A stretch of 63,329 bases of DNA from Aureimonas sp. AU22 (GTDB taxonomy: Bacteria; Pseudomonadota; Alphaproteobacteria; Rhizobiales; Rhizobiaceae): contig NZ_BBWJ01000008.1 of NCBI RefSeq assembly GCF_001463745.1, positions 1 through 63,329 of the forward strand, in the 5' to 3' direction. The notes beneath the pieces were generated by a model. It worked only from the letters and a program-made list of their open reading frames with translations. It was not told the origin of the DNA and made no database searches. Position 1 is the first letter of the stretch. Every line of letters begins with the position of its first letter. Shown here piece after piece: positions 1 through 8,400 of the stretch. Position numbers and translations under genes: made by a program.

Positions 1-950
1 GTCGCGGTCGGCGATGCCCCTCCCGCCGGTGTCGCGGTCGTGGCCGTTGCCGGCCGCGGCGCGCCGCCGCCCGGGCCGCCCGCGTTGTCGAAGTAGCGGA
101 AGAACTCCGAGTCGGGACGCAAGAGCATCGTCGTTCCGCCGTTCTCCAGCGCCGTGCGATAGGCCTGCATGGCGCGGTAGAACTGGAAGAATTCCGGGTC
201 GCGCTGGTAGGCGTTGGCGAAGATCGAGGAACGCTCGGCCTCGCCCTCGCCCTGCAGGATCTCCGCGTCGCGTCGGGCACCCGACACGTTTTCCGACACG
301 GAGCGGTCGGTGGAGGCGCGGATCTCGCGCGCCGACACCCTGCCCCGCGCCCGCACGCGCTCGGCCTCGGCCAGACGCTCGGCACGCATGCGCGCATAGG
401 TCTGCTGCGACACGTCGTCGGTAAGGTCGGTGCGGCGGATGCGCACGTCCACGAGGTTGATGCCGAGCTGCGTGGCGTCGGGACGGATCTGGTCGCGCAC
501 CTCGACCATCATCTGCGAGCGCTCTTCCGACAGAGCCGATTCGAAGTTGCGCAGACCGTAGACCCGGCGCACGGCGGCGTCGAAACGGTTGCGCAGGCGC
601 TGCTCGGCCTGGTCCACCGAACCGGAGACGGCCTGGCGGAAGCGGGCCGCGTCGTCGATCGTGTAGACCAGGAAGGCGTCCACGATATAGAACGCGCCGC
701 CCGAAACCTGGACGCGCATGTTGTCGAGGTCGAGACGCAGGAGCCGGTTCGGCAGGACCTGGATGTTGTCGGCGCCCGCGAAGTTCAGCGGCAGCTTGAA
801 GTAGAGGCCCGGCTCCGTGACGACGCGCTGGATCTGGCCGAAGCGCGTGACCACGGCCTGGTTGCCCTCGCGCACGATGAAGACCGAGTTGTAGAGGACG
901 AAGAGCGCGGCGAGGACGACCGCGAGAAGAGCGTAGACGCGGTTGCTCAT
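1..950 (-). CDS. hflC: HflC, SPFH/prohibitin-family protease modulator (3' end cut by window edge)
   Basis: HflC forms the HflKC membrane complex that surrounds and modulates FtsH protease. 316 codons are visible and the frame is still open at base 1, so the C-terminus is missing. An N-terminal membrane segment (about residues 5-25) is followed by an SPFH/band 7 domain with the stretch FIVREGNQAVVTRFGQ. The visible tail after FFRYFDNAGG is rich in Ala, Thr, Pro and Gly. The start ATG overlaps the hflK stop by four bases (ATGA), the usual coupling in this operon. The family call is firm; the full length cannot be judged. Confidence 0.93.
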   Translation of the reverse strand, partial: MSNRVYALLAVVLAALFVLYNSVFIVREGNQAVVTRFGQIQRVVTEPGLYFKLPLNFAGADNIQVLPNRLLRLDLDNMRVQVSGGAFYIVDAFLVYTIDDAARFRQAVSGSVDQAEQRLRNRFDAAVRRVYGLRNFESALSEERSQMMVEVRDQIRPDATQLGINLVDVRIRRTDLTDDVSQQTYARMRAERLAEAERVRARGRVSAREIRASTDRSVSENVSGARRDAEILQGEGEAERSSIFANAYQRDPEFFQFYRAMQAYRTALENGGTTMLLRPDSEFFRYFDNAGGPGGGAPRPATATTATPAGGASPTA

Positions 951-2179
951 CGGGTGCCCCCCTGGATGCTGGACAGGTTGGTGCCCTGCACGTTGTTCCC
1001 TTGCGAGGGCGCCGGGACGCTGGAATCGGGGGTGTTGGTCCCGCTCGGCTGGATCGTGCGCGTGCCCCCGACGGCGTTCGGGCTTTGCGCGCTGGGTCGC
1101 GGCAGTTCGTTCAAGGGCAGGTAGGGCACGACGCCCTGGCCGCCGGCCGCCGGGTCCATGATGACCTTGGAGGAGTTGCCCAGCACCCCTTCCATCGTCT
1201 CGAAGTAGAGACGCTGGCGGGTGATCTCGGGCGCCTTCTCGTATTCGCCGAGGATGGCGGTGAAGCGCTGCGACTCGCCCTGCGCCTCCTGAACGACGCG
1301 GTTCTTGTAGGCGGCCGCGTCCTCGCGGATCTGGACGGCCTCGCCTTGCGCGCGGCCAAGCTGCTCGTTCTGGTAGCGACGCGCCTCGTCGACGAACTGC
1401 GCCTCGTTCTGCTCGGCGCGCTGCACCTCCTCGAAGGCGTCGGCGACGTCGGACGGCGGGGCCGCGTCCTGGATCGTGATGGCGTTGACCCGAAGGCCGG
1501 CGCCATAGGTGTTGAGCGTGTCCTGCGTGATCGCGCGCACCTGCTCGGCGATGCCGGCGCGATCGTCGCGGAAGATGTCCTCGACGGGTCGACGGCCGAC
1601 CACCTCGCGCATGGCGCTCTCGGCTACCTGGCGCAGCAGCGCCGGAGGATCCTGAACGTTGAACAGGTAGTTGTCGGGGTTCTCGACCTGGTAGTTCACG
1701 GTGAACTGCACGTCGACGATGTTCTGGTCGCCGGACAGCATCAGACCGGAGCCCTCGCCGCCCTGGGACGAGCCGATCACCATCTGGCTTTCGGCGGTGG
1801 AGACGGTCTCCACCGTCTCGAAGGGCCACATCACGAAATGGAGGCCGGGCTCGGACAGCTGCTCGTTGGGCTTGCCGAAGAGAAGCTCGACGCCGACCTC
1901 GTCCGGCTGCACGGTGTAGACCGCGTTGAGGAGCCAGACGACAGCAAGGCCCGCGACCGCAAGACCTGCGATCGCCGCGCCACCGCCGGCGCCCGGACCG
2001 CGTCCACCGCCACCCGGCATGGCGCGGCGCAGGCGGTCCTGACCGCGGCGCAGGATGTCCTCGAGATCAGGCGAGTTGTTGTTGCCGCCGGGACGCGGTC
2101 CTTGCGGCCCCTGCCCCCAAGGGCCGCCGCCACCGCCGCCTTTCCAGCCGCCGTTCCCCGTCTGATTGCTCCAGGGCAT
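947..2179 (-). CDS. hflK: HflK, FtsH protease modulator
   Basis: Partner of HflC in the SPFH complex of the inner membrane. The 410-residue protein starts with a very Gly-rich cytoplasmic segment (about residues 9-65), has one membrane span at about 68-88, then the band 7 domain beginning YTVQPDEVGVELLFGK. A charged Glu/Arg/Gln-rich helical region lies at about 265-330. The C-terminal 60 residues are Ser/Thr/Pro/Asn-rich and probably disordered. Length and layout fit the family. It is translationally coupled to hflC; folA and thyA lie upstream on the same strand with a gap of about 140 bases. Confidence 0.95.
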   Translation of the reverse strand: MPWSNQTGNGGWKGGGGGGPWGQGPQGPRPGGNNNSPDLEDILRRGQDRLRRAMPGGGGRGPGAGGGAAIAGLAVAGLAVVWLLNAVYTVQPDEVGVELLFGKPNEQLSEPGLHFVMWPFETVETVSTAESQMVIGSSQGGEGSGLMLSGDQNIVDVQFTVNYQVENPDNYLFNVQDPPALLRQVAESAMREVVGRRPVEDIFRDDRAGIAEQVRAITQDTLNTYGAGLRVNAITIQDAAPPSDVADAFEEVQRAEQNEAQFVDEARRYQNEQLGRAQGEAVQIREDAAAYKNRVVQEAQGESQRFTAILGEYEKAPEITRQRLYFETMEGVLGNSSKVIMDPAAGGQGVVPYLPLNELPRPSAQSPNAVGGTRTIQPSGTNTPDSSVPAPSQGNNVQGTNLSSIQGGTR

Positions 2180-2316
2180 GGATGTCCTTCCGTCAAAACC
2201 TTGAGGCGGGCTCCAGGCGAAATTCGCCGTGCCGCGTCATCAACTCCTTATAGGAACCGCAAAATCGCGTTTCAACGCGCGTCACGGCCGAATGATCGAC
2301 CGCCCTTGCGCCATGG

Positions 2317-2841
2317 TTAGCGGGGCGACGCCATCCGCTCCCATCGCTGGTAGCGGGTCGGAGCGCTGTCGCGCGGGCCGGGGATGCCGGGTTCCTCGGC
2401 GATCAACGCGAAGCCTGCGGCGGAGAGGTCGGGAAAGAAGGCGTCTCCCACCGGTTCCGCCTCGATCATCGTGCGCTCGACGCGCGTCGTCAGAGGCAGG
2501 AACTGCCGGTAGATCTCGCCTCCGCCGGCGATCACGATTTCGTTCGCCCCGCGTCGATCCGCCGCCTGCCGCGCCAACGCCAGCGCTTCCTCGGGCGATG
2601 CGGCGAGAATCGCCCCGGCGAAGGGCAGGCTCGGCGCACGGGTCAGCACGATCGTATCGCGACCGTCCAGCACGCGTCCGATCGCTTCGAGGGTGCGCCG
2701 ACCCATGATCATCGGCCGCCCCATGGTCAGCGCCCGGTAGCGCTTGAGGTCGGACGGGATCGACCAGGGCATCCCCCCCTGGAAACCGATCACCCCGTTG
2801 GCGGCCGTCGCGACCACCGCCACGAGCGCAAGCGCGCTCAT
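2317..2841 (-). CDS. folA: Dihydrofolate reductase
   Basis: Reduces dihydrofolate to tetrahydrofolate with NADPH, regenerating the cofactor oxidised by thymidylate synthase. The 174-residue chain has the DHFR landmarks: an N-terminal beta strand, NGVIGFQGGMPW, then PSDLKRYR carrying the substrate-binding Asp, MGRRTLEAIG, and the NADPH-binding segment VIAGGGEIYRQFLP. The start codon lies one base after the thyA stop, so the two are co-transcribed and functionally paired. Length is normal. Confidence 0.95.
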   Translation of the reverse strand: MSALALVAVVATAANGVIGFQGGMPWSIPSDLKRYRALTMGRPMIMGRRTLEAIGRVLDGRDTIVLTRAPSLPFAGAILAASPEEALALARQAADRRGANEIVIAGGGEIYRQFLPLTTRVERTMIEAEPVGDAFFPDLSAAGFALIAEEPGIPGPRDSAPTRYQRWERMASPR

Positions 2842-2842
2842 C

Positions 2843-3637
2843 TCAGACCGCGACCTTGGCGGCGATGTGGTCGTGCGCCTCGTACCCCTCGATCGCGATG
2901 TCCTCGAAGCGGAAGGCGAAGAGATCGCGCACCTCGGGGTTGAGCACCAGGCGCGGCAGCGGCAGCGGCTCGCGCGTCAGCTGCAGGCGAGCCTGGTCGA
3001 GGTGGTTGTGATAGAGATGCGCGTCGCCGAGCGTGTGGACGAAATCGCCGGCCTCGAGCCCCGTCACCTGCGCCACCATGTGCGTCAGCAGCGCATAGGA
3101 GGCGATGTTGAAGGGCACGCCGAGGAAGATGTCGCCGGAGCGCTGGTAGAGCTGGCAGGACAGGCGCCCGTTCGAGACATAGAACTGGAACAGGCAGTGG
3201 CAGGGCGGCAGGGCCATCTCGTCCACCATCGCCGGGTTCCAGGCCGAGACGATCAGGCGGCGCGAATTGGGGTTGGTCCTGATCTGCTCGACGACCTTGG
3301 CGATCTGGTCGATATGGCCGCCCTTCCCGTCCGGCCAGGAGCGCCACTGCGAGCCGTAGACAGGGCCGAGGTCGCCGTTCTCGTCCGCCCATTCGTCCCA
3401 GATCCGGACGCCGTTCTCCCGGAGGTAGGCGATGTTGGTCTCGCCCCGCAGGAACCAGAGAAGCTCGTGGATGATGGAGCGCAGGTGCAGCCGCTTGGTG
3501 GTGACGAGCGGAAAGCCTTGGCGCAGATCGAAGCGCATCTGGTGGCCGAAGACGCCGCGCGTTCCCGTTCCGGTGCGATCGCCCCGGTCGGTGCCGTCGT
3601 CCAGGGCGCGGGCGAGAAGGTCGAGATAGGCGCGCAT
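2843..3637 (-). CDS. thyA: Thymidylate synthase
   Basis: Methylates dUMP to dTMP using methylene-tetrahydrofolate. The 264 residues match the length of the classic ThyA enzyme. Visible motifs are [19 protein letters not shown] (folate/dUMP region), [11 protein letters not shown], the active-site Cys in [30 protein letters not shown], and the terminal IAAKVAV. It is first in a two-gene thyA-folA unit. The ssrA promoter region lies upstream on the opposite strand. Confidence 0.97.
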   Translation of the reverse strand: MRAYLDLLARALDDGTDRGDRTGTGTRGVFGHQMRFDLRQGFPLVTTKRLHLRSIIHELLWFLRGETNIAYLRENGVRIWDEWADENGDLGPVYGSQWRSWPDGKGGHIDQIAKVVEQIRTNPNSRRLIVSAWNPAMVDEMALPPCHCLFQFYVSNGRLSCQLYQRSGDIFLGVPFNIASYALLTHMVAQVTGLEAGDFVHTLGDAHLYHNHLDQARLQLTREPLPLPRLVLNPEVRDLFAFRFEDIAIEGYEAHDHIAAKVAV

Positions 3638-3782
3638 GTCGGCTCCGGTATCCGCGTGTCAGCTGGATGGATCGTCCGTTTCGGGCGCGGAGTCGAGTCC
3701 CGCGGCGTGCCCCGATGCGGGCGCTCCATCAAAAGCATTTTCCCGTCTTTTCAGAGCCCTGCCAAATCCCTATATTCGGCGC

Positions 3783-4105
3783 GCCGGGGCTTGCTCCGGC
3801 TATGGCGATAAACGGCCGATGGAATAAACCTTTCGGACCCGGGGGCGGTACCCGGCGCCTCCACCTGAACCCAGCCCCCGGCTGGTTTGAGGCGGGGGCG
3901 AAATAGGATCGACGAGGGTGTAAAGATCGTTCTTTCGCTCGGCATGGTACCACCGTTATCGGGCTGAAAAAGTAGTTGCCAACGACAACTATGCGGAAGT
4001 GCGTCTCGCCGCTTAACGCGGTGCGATAGCTTCAAATCAAGCCCTGGGGGTTCGCACTCTCAGGCGGGGCTCGGAGGTGCCTGGCAACAGAAACCTCCAC
4101 TTAGT
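3783..4105 (+). ncRNA. ssrA: Circularly permuted two-piece tmRNA (alpha-tmRNA)
   Basis: Rescues stalled ribosomes by trans-translation. The gene is permuted: the acceptor piece comes first, then the coding piece. Acceptor 3' strand CGCCTCC (3856-3862) pairs over seven positions with GGGGGCG (3894-3900); the third pair is G-U, the alanine identity pair. A T-arm (CCGGG, seven-base loop, CCGG) precedes it. Discriminator A and CC follow at 3863-3865, but the next base is T. The linker 3866-3893 would be removed in processing. The tag is read from GCC near 3977 to a TAA as ANDNYAEVRLAA. The 3' end forms a GGAGGT/ACCTCC stem around the conserved GCCTGGCAACAGAAA. A TATATT box at 3771-3776 suggests transcription starts near 3783. 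End positions are approximate. Confidence 0.93.
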
Positions 4106-4155
4106 TCTTCGGGCCCAAGCGCCCGCAGCCGGGCGTTGCGAATTCAGGACCACCG

Positions 4156-4761
4156 ATGGGCCAGGACCTTATCCGATACGATGTTCTGGCGCAGGACGCC
4201 TTGCGCGGCGTCATCCGCAAGGTGCTGGGCGAGGTCGTCAAGACCGGCCTGCCCGGCGAGCACCACTTCTTCATCACCTTCCTGACCTCGGCGCCCGGCG
4301 TTCGGCTTTCCTCGCGCCTGCGCGAGAAGTATCCCGAGCTGATGACCATCGTCATCCAGCACCAGTACTGGGACCTCTCGGTCAACGACACCGCCTTCGA
4401 GGTCGGCCTGTCCTTCTCCGACATTCCCGAACGCCTGCTGATCCCCTATTCGGCGATTCGCGGATTCTACGATCCCGCCGTGAACTTCGAGCTCGAGTTC
4501 GACGTGCGCGACATGGACGCGGCCAACTCGCAGGACGAGAGCGCCCCGGCGCCGACCGCCCTCGCGCCCGTTTCGTCCAACGCCGCCGCCGTCAAGCCAC
4601 TACCGCAGAAGTCCGCCGCACCGTCCGGCAAGGTGCCGGCCAAGGCCGCGCAGGACGACGCAAAGTCCGAGACCTCCGAGGCCGCCGGTGACGAGCCGGG
4701 GCAAGCCGAGAAATCCTCGGCCGACGTCGTGTCGCTGGACGCCTTCCGCAAGAAGCCCTGA
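4156..4761 (+). CDS. sspB: SspB family ClpXP adaptor (alpha type)
   Basis: Adaptor that binds ssrA-tagged proteins and delivers them to ClpXP. The folded domain spans about residues 1-120 (DLIRYDVLAQDALRGVIRKV, HHFFITF, PELMTIVIQHQYWDL, IPYSAIRGFYDPAVNF). An Ala/Pro/Lys-rich linker of about 65 residues follows, then a short basic/hydrophobic C-terminal tail, VVSLDAFRKKP, in the place where SspB proteins carry the ClpX-docking peptide. It lies about 50 bases downstream of the tmRNA gene on the same strand, so the tag source and its reader sit side by side. Length (201) fits alphaproteobacterial members. Confidence 0.93.
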   Translation: MGQDLIRYDVLAQDALRGVIRKVLGEVVKTGLPGEHHFFITFLTSAPGVRLSSRLREKYPELMTIVIQHQYWDLSVNDTAFEVGLSFSDIPERLLIPYSAIRGFYDPAVNFELEFDVRDMDAANSQDESAPAPTALAPVSSNAAAVKPLPQKSAAPSGKVPAKAAQDDAKSETSEAAGDEPGQAEKSSADVVSLDAFRKKP

Positions 4762-4765
4762 CCGC

Positions 4766-4984
4766 TTGGGCGAGGTCGTCAATCTTCGCCTCGCTCGCAA
4801 GCGCGCCGCCCGTGCGGCCGGCGAGGAAGCGGCCGCCCGCAACCGCGCCAGCCACGGTGTATCGAAGCCCGAGCGCGAGGCCGCACGCCGCGAAACGGAG
4901 CATGCGGGCCGAGTGCTCGACAGTGCTCGACGGGATGGTGGTTCGAGACAGGCGACGGCATCGGGCGACGACCCGCAGACATGA
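4766..4984 (+). CDS. DUF4169-like small basic protein
   Basis: A 72-residue Arg/Ala/Glu-rich protein with the pattern VVNLRLARKRAARA...NRASHGVSKPEREAARRE, which I recognise as the short DUF4169 family of Rhizobiales; its function is unknown. The start is taken as TTG at 4766, four bases after the sspB stop. This gives the conserved N-terminus directly, whereas the upstream in-frame ATG at 4688 would overlap sspB. Its TGA overlaps the ATG of the next gene. Probably one alpha helix; nothing catalytic is visible. Confidence 0.65.
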   Translation: MGEVVNLRLARKRAARAAGEEAAARNRASHGVSKPEREAARRETEHAGRVLDSARRDGGSRQATASGDDPQT

Positions 4985-5205
4985 CCGGCAAGCGTTCCCT
5001 GTCGATCCGGGGGCACCGGACATCGATCAGTCTCGAGGACGCCTTCTGGTCGGAACTCCGGTCCCTCGCCGTGCGCCGCCATATGAGCCTCGCCGCGCTG
5101 ATCGCCGAGATCGATGCCGAGCGCGGGGCCGACACCAACCTGTCCTCCGCCATCCGCCTGCATGTGCTCGCCGACGCCCTGGCGCGCGCGCAGGGCAACG
5201 CCTGA
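4981..5205 (+). CDS. Ribbon-helix-helix domain protein
   Basis: 74 residues, nearly all taken up by a ribbon-helix-helix DNA-binding fold: a basic beta strand (RSLSIRGHRTSISL), then two helices (EDAFWSELRSLAVRRHMSLAALIAEI and the segment ending LHVLADALARA). The family is common in alphaproteobacteria as a stand-alone putative regulator. ATG overlaps the preceding stop (ATGA), so it is the last gene of an sspB-DUF4169-RHH unit. The DNA target is unknown; autoregulation is possible but no operator is evident. Confidence 0.8.
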   Translation: MTGKRSLSIRGHRTSISLEDAFWSELRSLAVRRHMSLAALIAEIDAERGADTNLSSAIRLHVLADALARAQGNA

Positions 5206-5408
5206 CGGCCGCCGGGACGCAGCGACCTTCCTTCGACGCAAGCGCCAACGAGCGCCCGGCAGGCGCATCCCGGCTCGGCGAGCGGCGGGGATAGCCGAGC
5301 CTTCAGACGGACGACATCGCGATGGGACAGACGTGCGGTCCCGACTGGAGCATGCCCCGCCGGAACGGATGACGCCGCAGGGCGAACCGGCATAGCGCGC
5401 GGCGCGCC

Positions 5409-8400
5409 CTAAAGGCGGTTGGGATCGCTGACGCCCGGCAGCCCCCCGAACCCCGCACCCGGCACGCGCGCGGGTGGCAGCAGCGGTTGCAGTTCGAAGT
5501 CGGGCGGCGGCGAGCGCTCAGGCGGCACCGCACGCGCGGCGGCTTCCGCTTCGGCCTGCGCGGCAGCCGCCTTCGCGGCGGCGGCAAGGGCGGCGGCCTC
5601 GCGCGCCGCATCCGCTTCGCGCGCCGCCCGGGTTTCCGCTTCGCGCCGCTCAGTCTCCGCCCGCTCGCGCTCCAGGCGCTCGGCTTCCTGCCGGGTGGCC
5701 TCCTCGCGGGCCGCCGCCTCGCGCGCTTCGCGCTCTTGCCGCAGATTCTCGCGCACGCGCTCGCGTTCACGGTAGAGGCGCGCCTCGCGCCGCAGCCGCA
5801 CGGTCTCGCGCAGATCGTCCTCGATCGCCTCGATCCGCTCTTCCTCGCGCCGGGCACTGAGCGCCGAGAGATAGGCCGCCAGCGGCTGGACGGACGCCTG
5901 AAGGCTTGGGTTCCCCCACGGGCCAGCGATCCGGTATCCGACGGATGGAGGCGCCTCCTCGATCGCGTCGTCGGCCGGCGGCACGAGACGAAGGGCAAGG
6001 CTCGCGTCCACGAGCCCCGTCCGCAGGTCGAAGGCTGCCGCCCCCTCCAGCGCGGCGTCCGCGAAGTCGCGCCGGAGGGGCGCCGTGCGCAAGGTTCCGG
6101 CCCCGAGGGTCCAGTCGGTCGCGACCGTTCCGAGCGACACCTGCGCCTCCGCCGAGAGACGGTCCACCAGGGACGCGACCGCGCGCGCACCCGGCTCGAA
6201 CCCGTCCGCATCCGACGCCGCGAGAACCGGCGCGAGAAGGTCCGGCCTGACGCCGCGCAACGCCGCGTCGGCGACCGTCAGCCGGCCGCGCCCGTCCAGC
6301 GAGGCGAGCAGCGCCGTCCAGCTCTCGCCGCCCCCGGACAGTTCGCCGGAAATGTCGAGGCGGCCGGCGAGCAGACTGGCCTGGGCCGACACCGGCTGGC
6401 CGCGCAGGCTCATGTCGAGGCGCGTCGACACGATGCCACCGGCGTTGCGCACCTCGCCGGCACCGGCAAGGCGCGCGCCGGACACCGTGGCGGCCGACAG
6501 ATCGGAGACCGCAAGCCGCGCGCCGTCGCCCTCGACCGCAGCCGCGAGTCCCGACAGGTTCAGGCCGAGCCCCGCCGCCCGGTCGGCCGCCAGCGCGAGA
6601 CGGAAAGACCGCGCGGGAAGGAGCGGCGCGGCGAAGGGCGTGGGCTGGTCGCCGTCGAGGCCGAGCGCGCTGCGCCCAACCACGCCGCCCACCACCGTGC
6701 CGAGCCAGTCGAGCGACAGATCGGACAGGACGAGCTTTCCCGATACGGGCGCGCCGGTCGGCGCCGACAGTTCGGCGGACATTCGCGAGCCCGCGATCTC
6801 GCCGGCCAGGCCTTCGAGGGACCAGCCGTCCTGCGTCCAGGACAGCCGGGCTTCGCCGCTCGCCGGCAAACCGTCCAGCGGCTGGCCGTAGGCCAGCGCC
6901 AGCCGCGTCGCCCAAGGCGCGAGATCGTCGCTGCGCAGGCGAAGGGCCAGCCCCGCGGCCTGCAATCCGGCCGCACCGAGGGTCGCCGTGCCATTGGCGG
7001 AAAGCTCCGTGCCGGTCGAGCGCATCCGCAACGAGACGTCCGTCGGCTGGCCGGGAGCGCCGGATACGGCGAGGTCGGCGGTGAGCGGCACGGTGGCGCC
7101 GACGGGCAGAACGGGAAGCCCGGCCTGTGCCAGGAGGATGCCGGCATCCGCCTGAGCGACGGACAGATCAAGGCCGAAGCGCCCGTTGCGTTCGGTGGCT
7201 GCCAGACCGTTCTCCAGCGCGAGGCGCAGCGTGACCTCGGTGCCGGCCGCAGTCCCCGCGAGATCGAGGGCGAGGTCGGAGCGGCCCGCGCCCTGCGAGG
7301 TCGCCGTGCCGCTCAAGGCGAGCGGCCCGAGCGTCGGCGCGCGACGGGCGAGCGTTTCGGCCAGCGGACTGTCCGGCAGCCGTCGGCGCAGGAACTCCAC
7401 GACCTCGGCGGGATCGGCGGCGGAAAGCTCGAGGCTGAGATCGGGACGGGGCGTGCCGAACGGGTCGGCCAGCGTGCCCTCGGCATGAAGGTCCGCGCCC
7501 GCGAAGTCGCGCGCGTCGAGGCTCGCGATGTCGAGGAGCCCGCGATCGAAGGACAGGTCGGCCTCCAGCGACGCCGCCTCGAAGTCGCCGAACCGAGACC
7601 GGCCGGCGGCGAACTGTACCTCGAAACGCTCCCCATCGCGCGGGGCGCCCTCCTTCAGGGCGAGGAGCCGCGCCAGAGCCGTGACCGGTTCGAGATCGAC
7701 GCCGTCGCCGCCGTCCTCGCCGCTGAGATCGATCGCGGTGTTCGAGCCCTCGGGACGGACCGTGCGGCGGATCGAGCCGTTGAGGCTCCGACCGTCGAGA
7801 TCCACCTCCAGCTTGTCGAAGCGCTGGTCGCCGGGAGAAAGCTCGACCTCGGCCGAGAAGCCGGCACGGCCGAGCCGGGTCAGCGCCGGCTCCGATACGC
7901 CGGCAGCCCAAGCGAGAAACGTGGCTGGCTGACGCGCCGCCAGGAGCAGGTTGCCGCGAAAGCCGGGCACCTCGTCCGTGCGCAGGACCCCCGACGCCTC
8001 CACGAGCGTCCGCCCCGGCAGTTCGGCCGACAGCGACTGGAGCGACCAGCCTTCGCTTGCCGGCGAACCGGCCAGGGCGACGTTGCGGATCGTGGTGTCG
8101 CCGATGGTAACGAGCGGCAGGGCGAGGCGCACCCGCCCCGGCATGCGAGGCGTCGGCAGCCCTTCGAGCGCGGCCCGGAGCGCCTCGATGCGGGCCGGAA
8201 GGCCCGGCGTTTGGCTGCCGGACACCACCGGCGGGGCGATCCGGTCGACGTCGATCGCCTGCCCGTCGAGCTGAAGGTCGAAGCGCGGGATCGACCCGAC
8301 ATCCACGAGCGCCGAGCCTGTCGCCACATAGGGCTGCTGCGGGTCGCCGACCTCCGCGCGCAGGTCCGAGGCCTCCAGCGAGGTGGGCGTGGCGCCGAGT

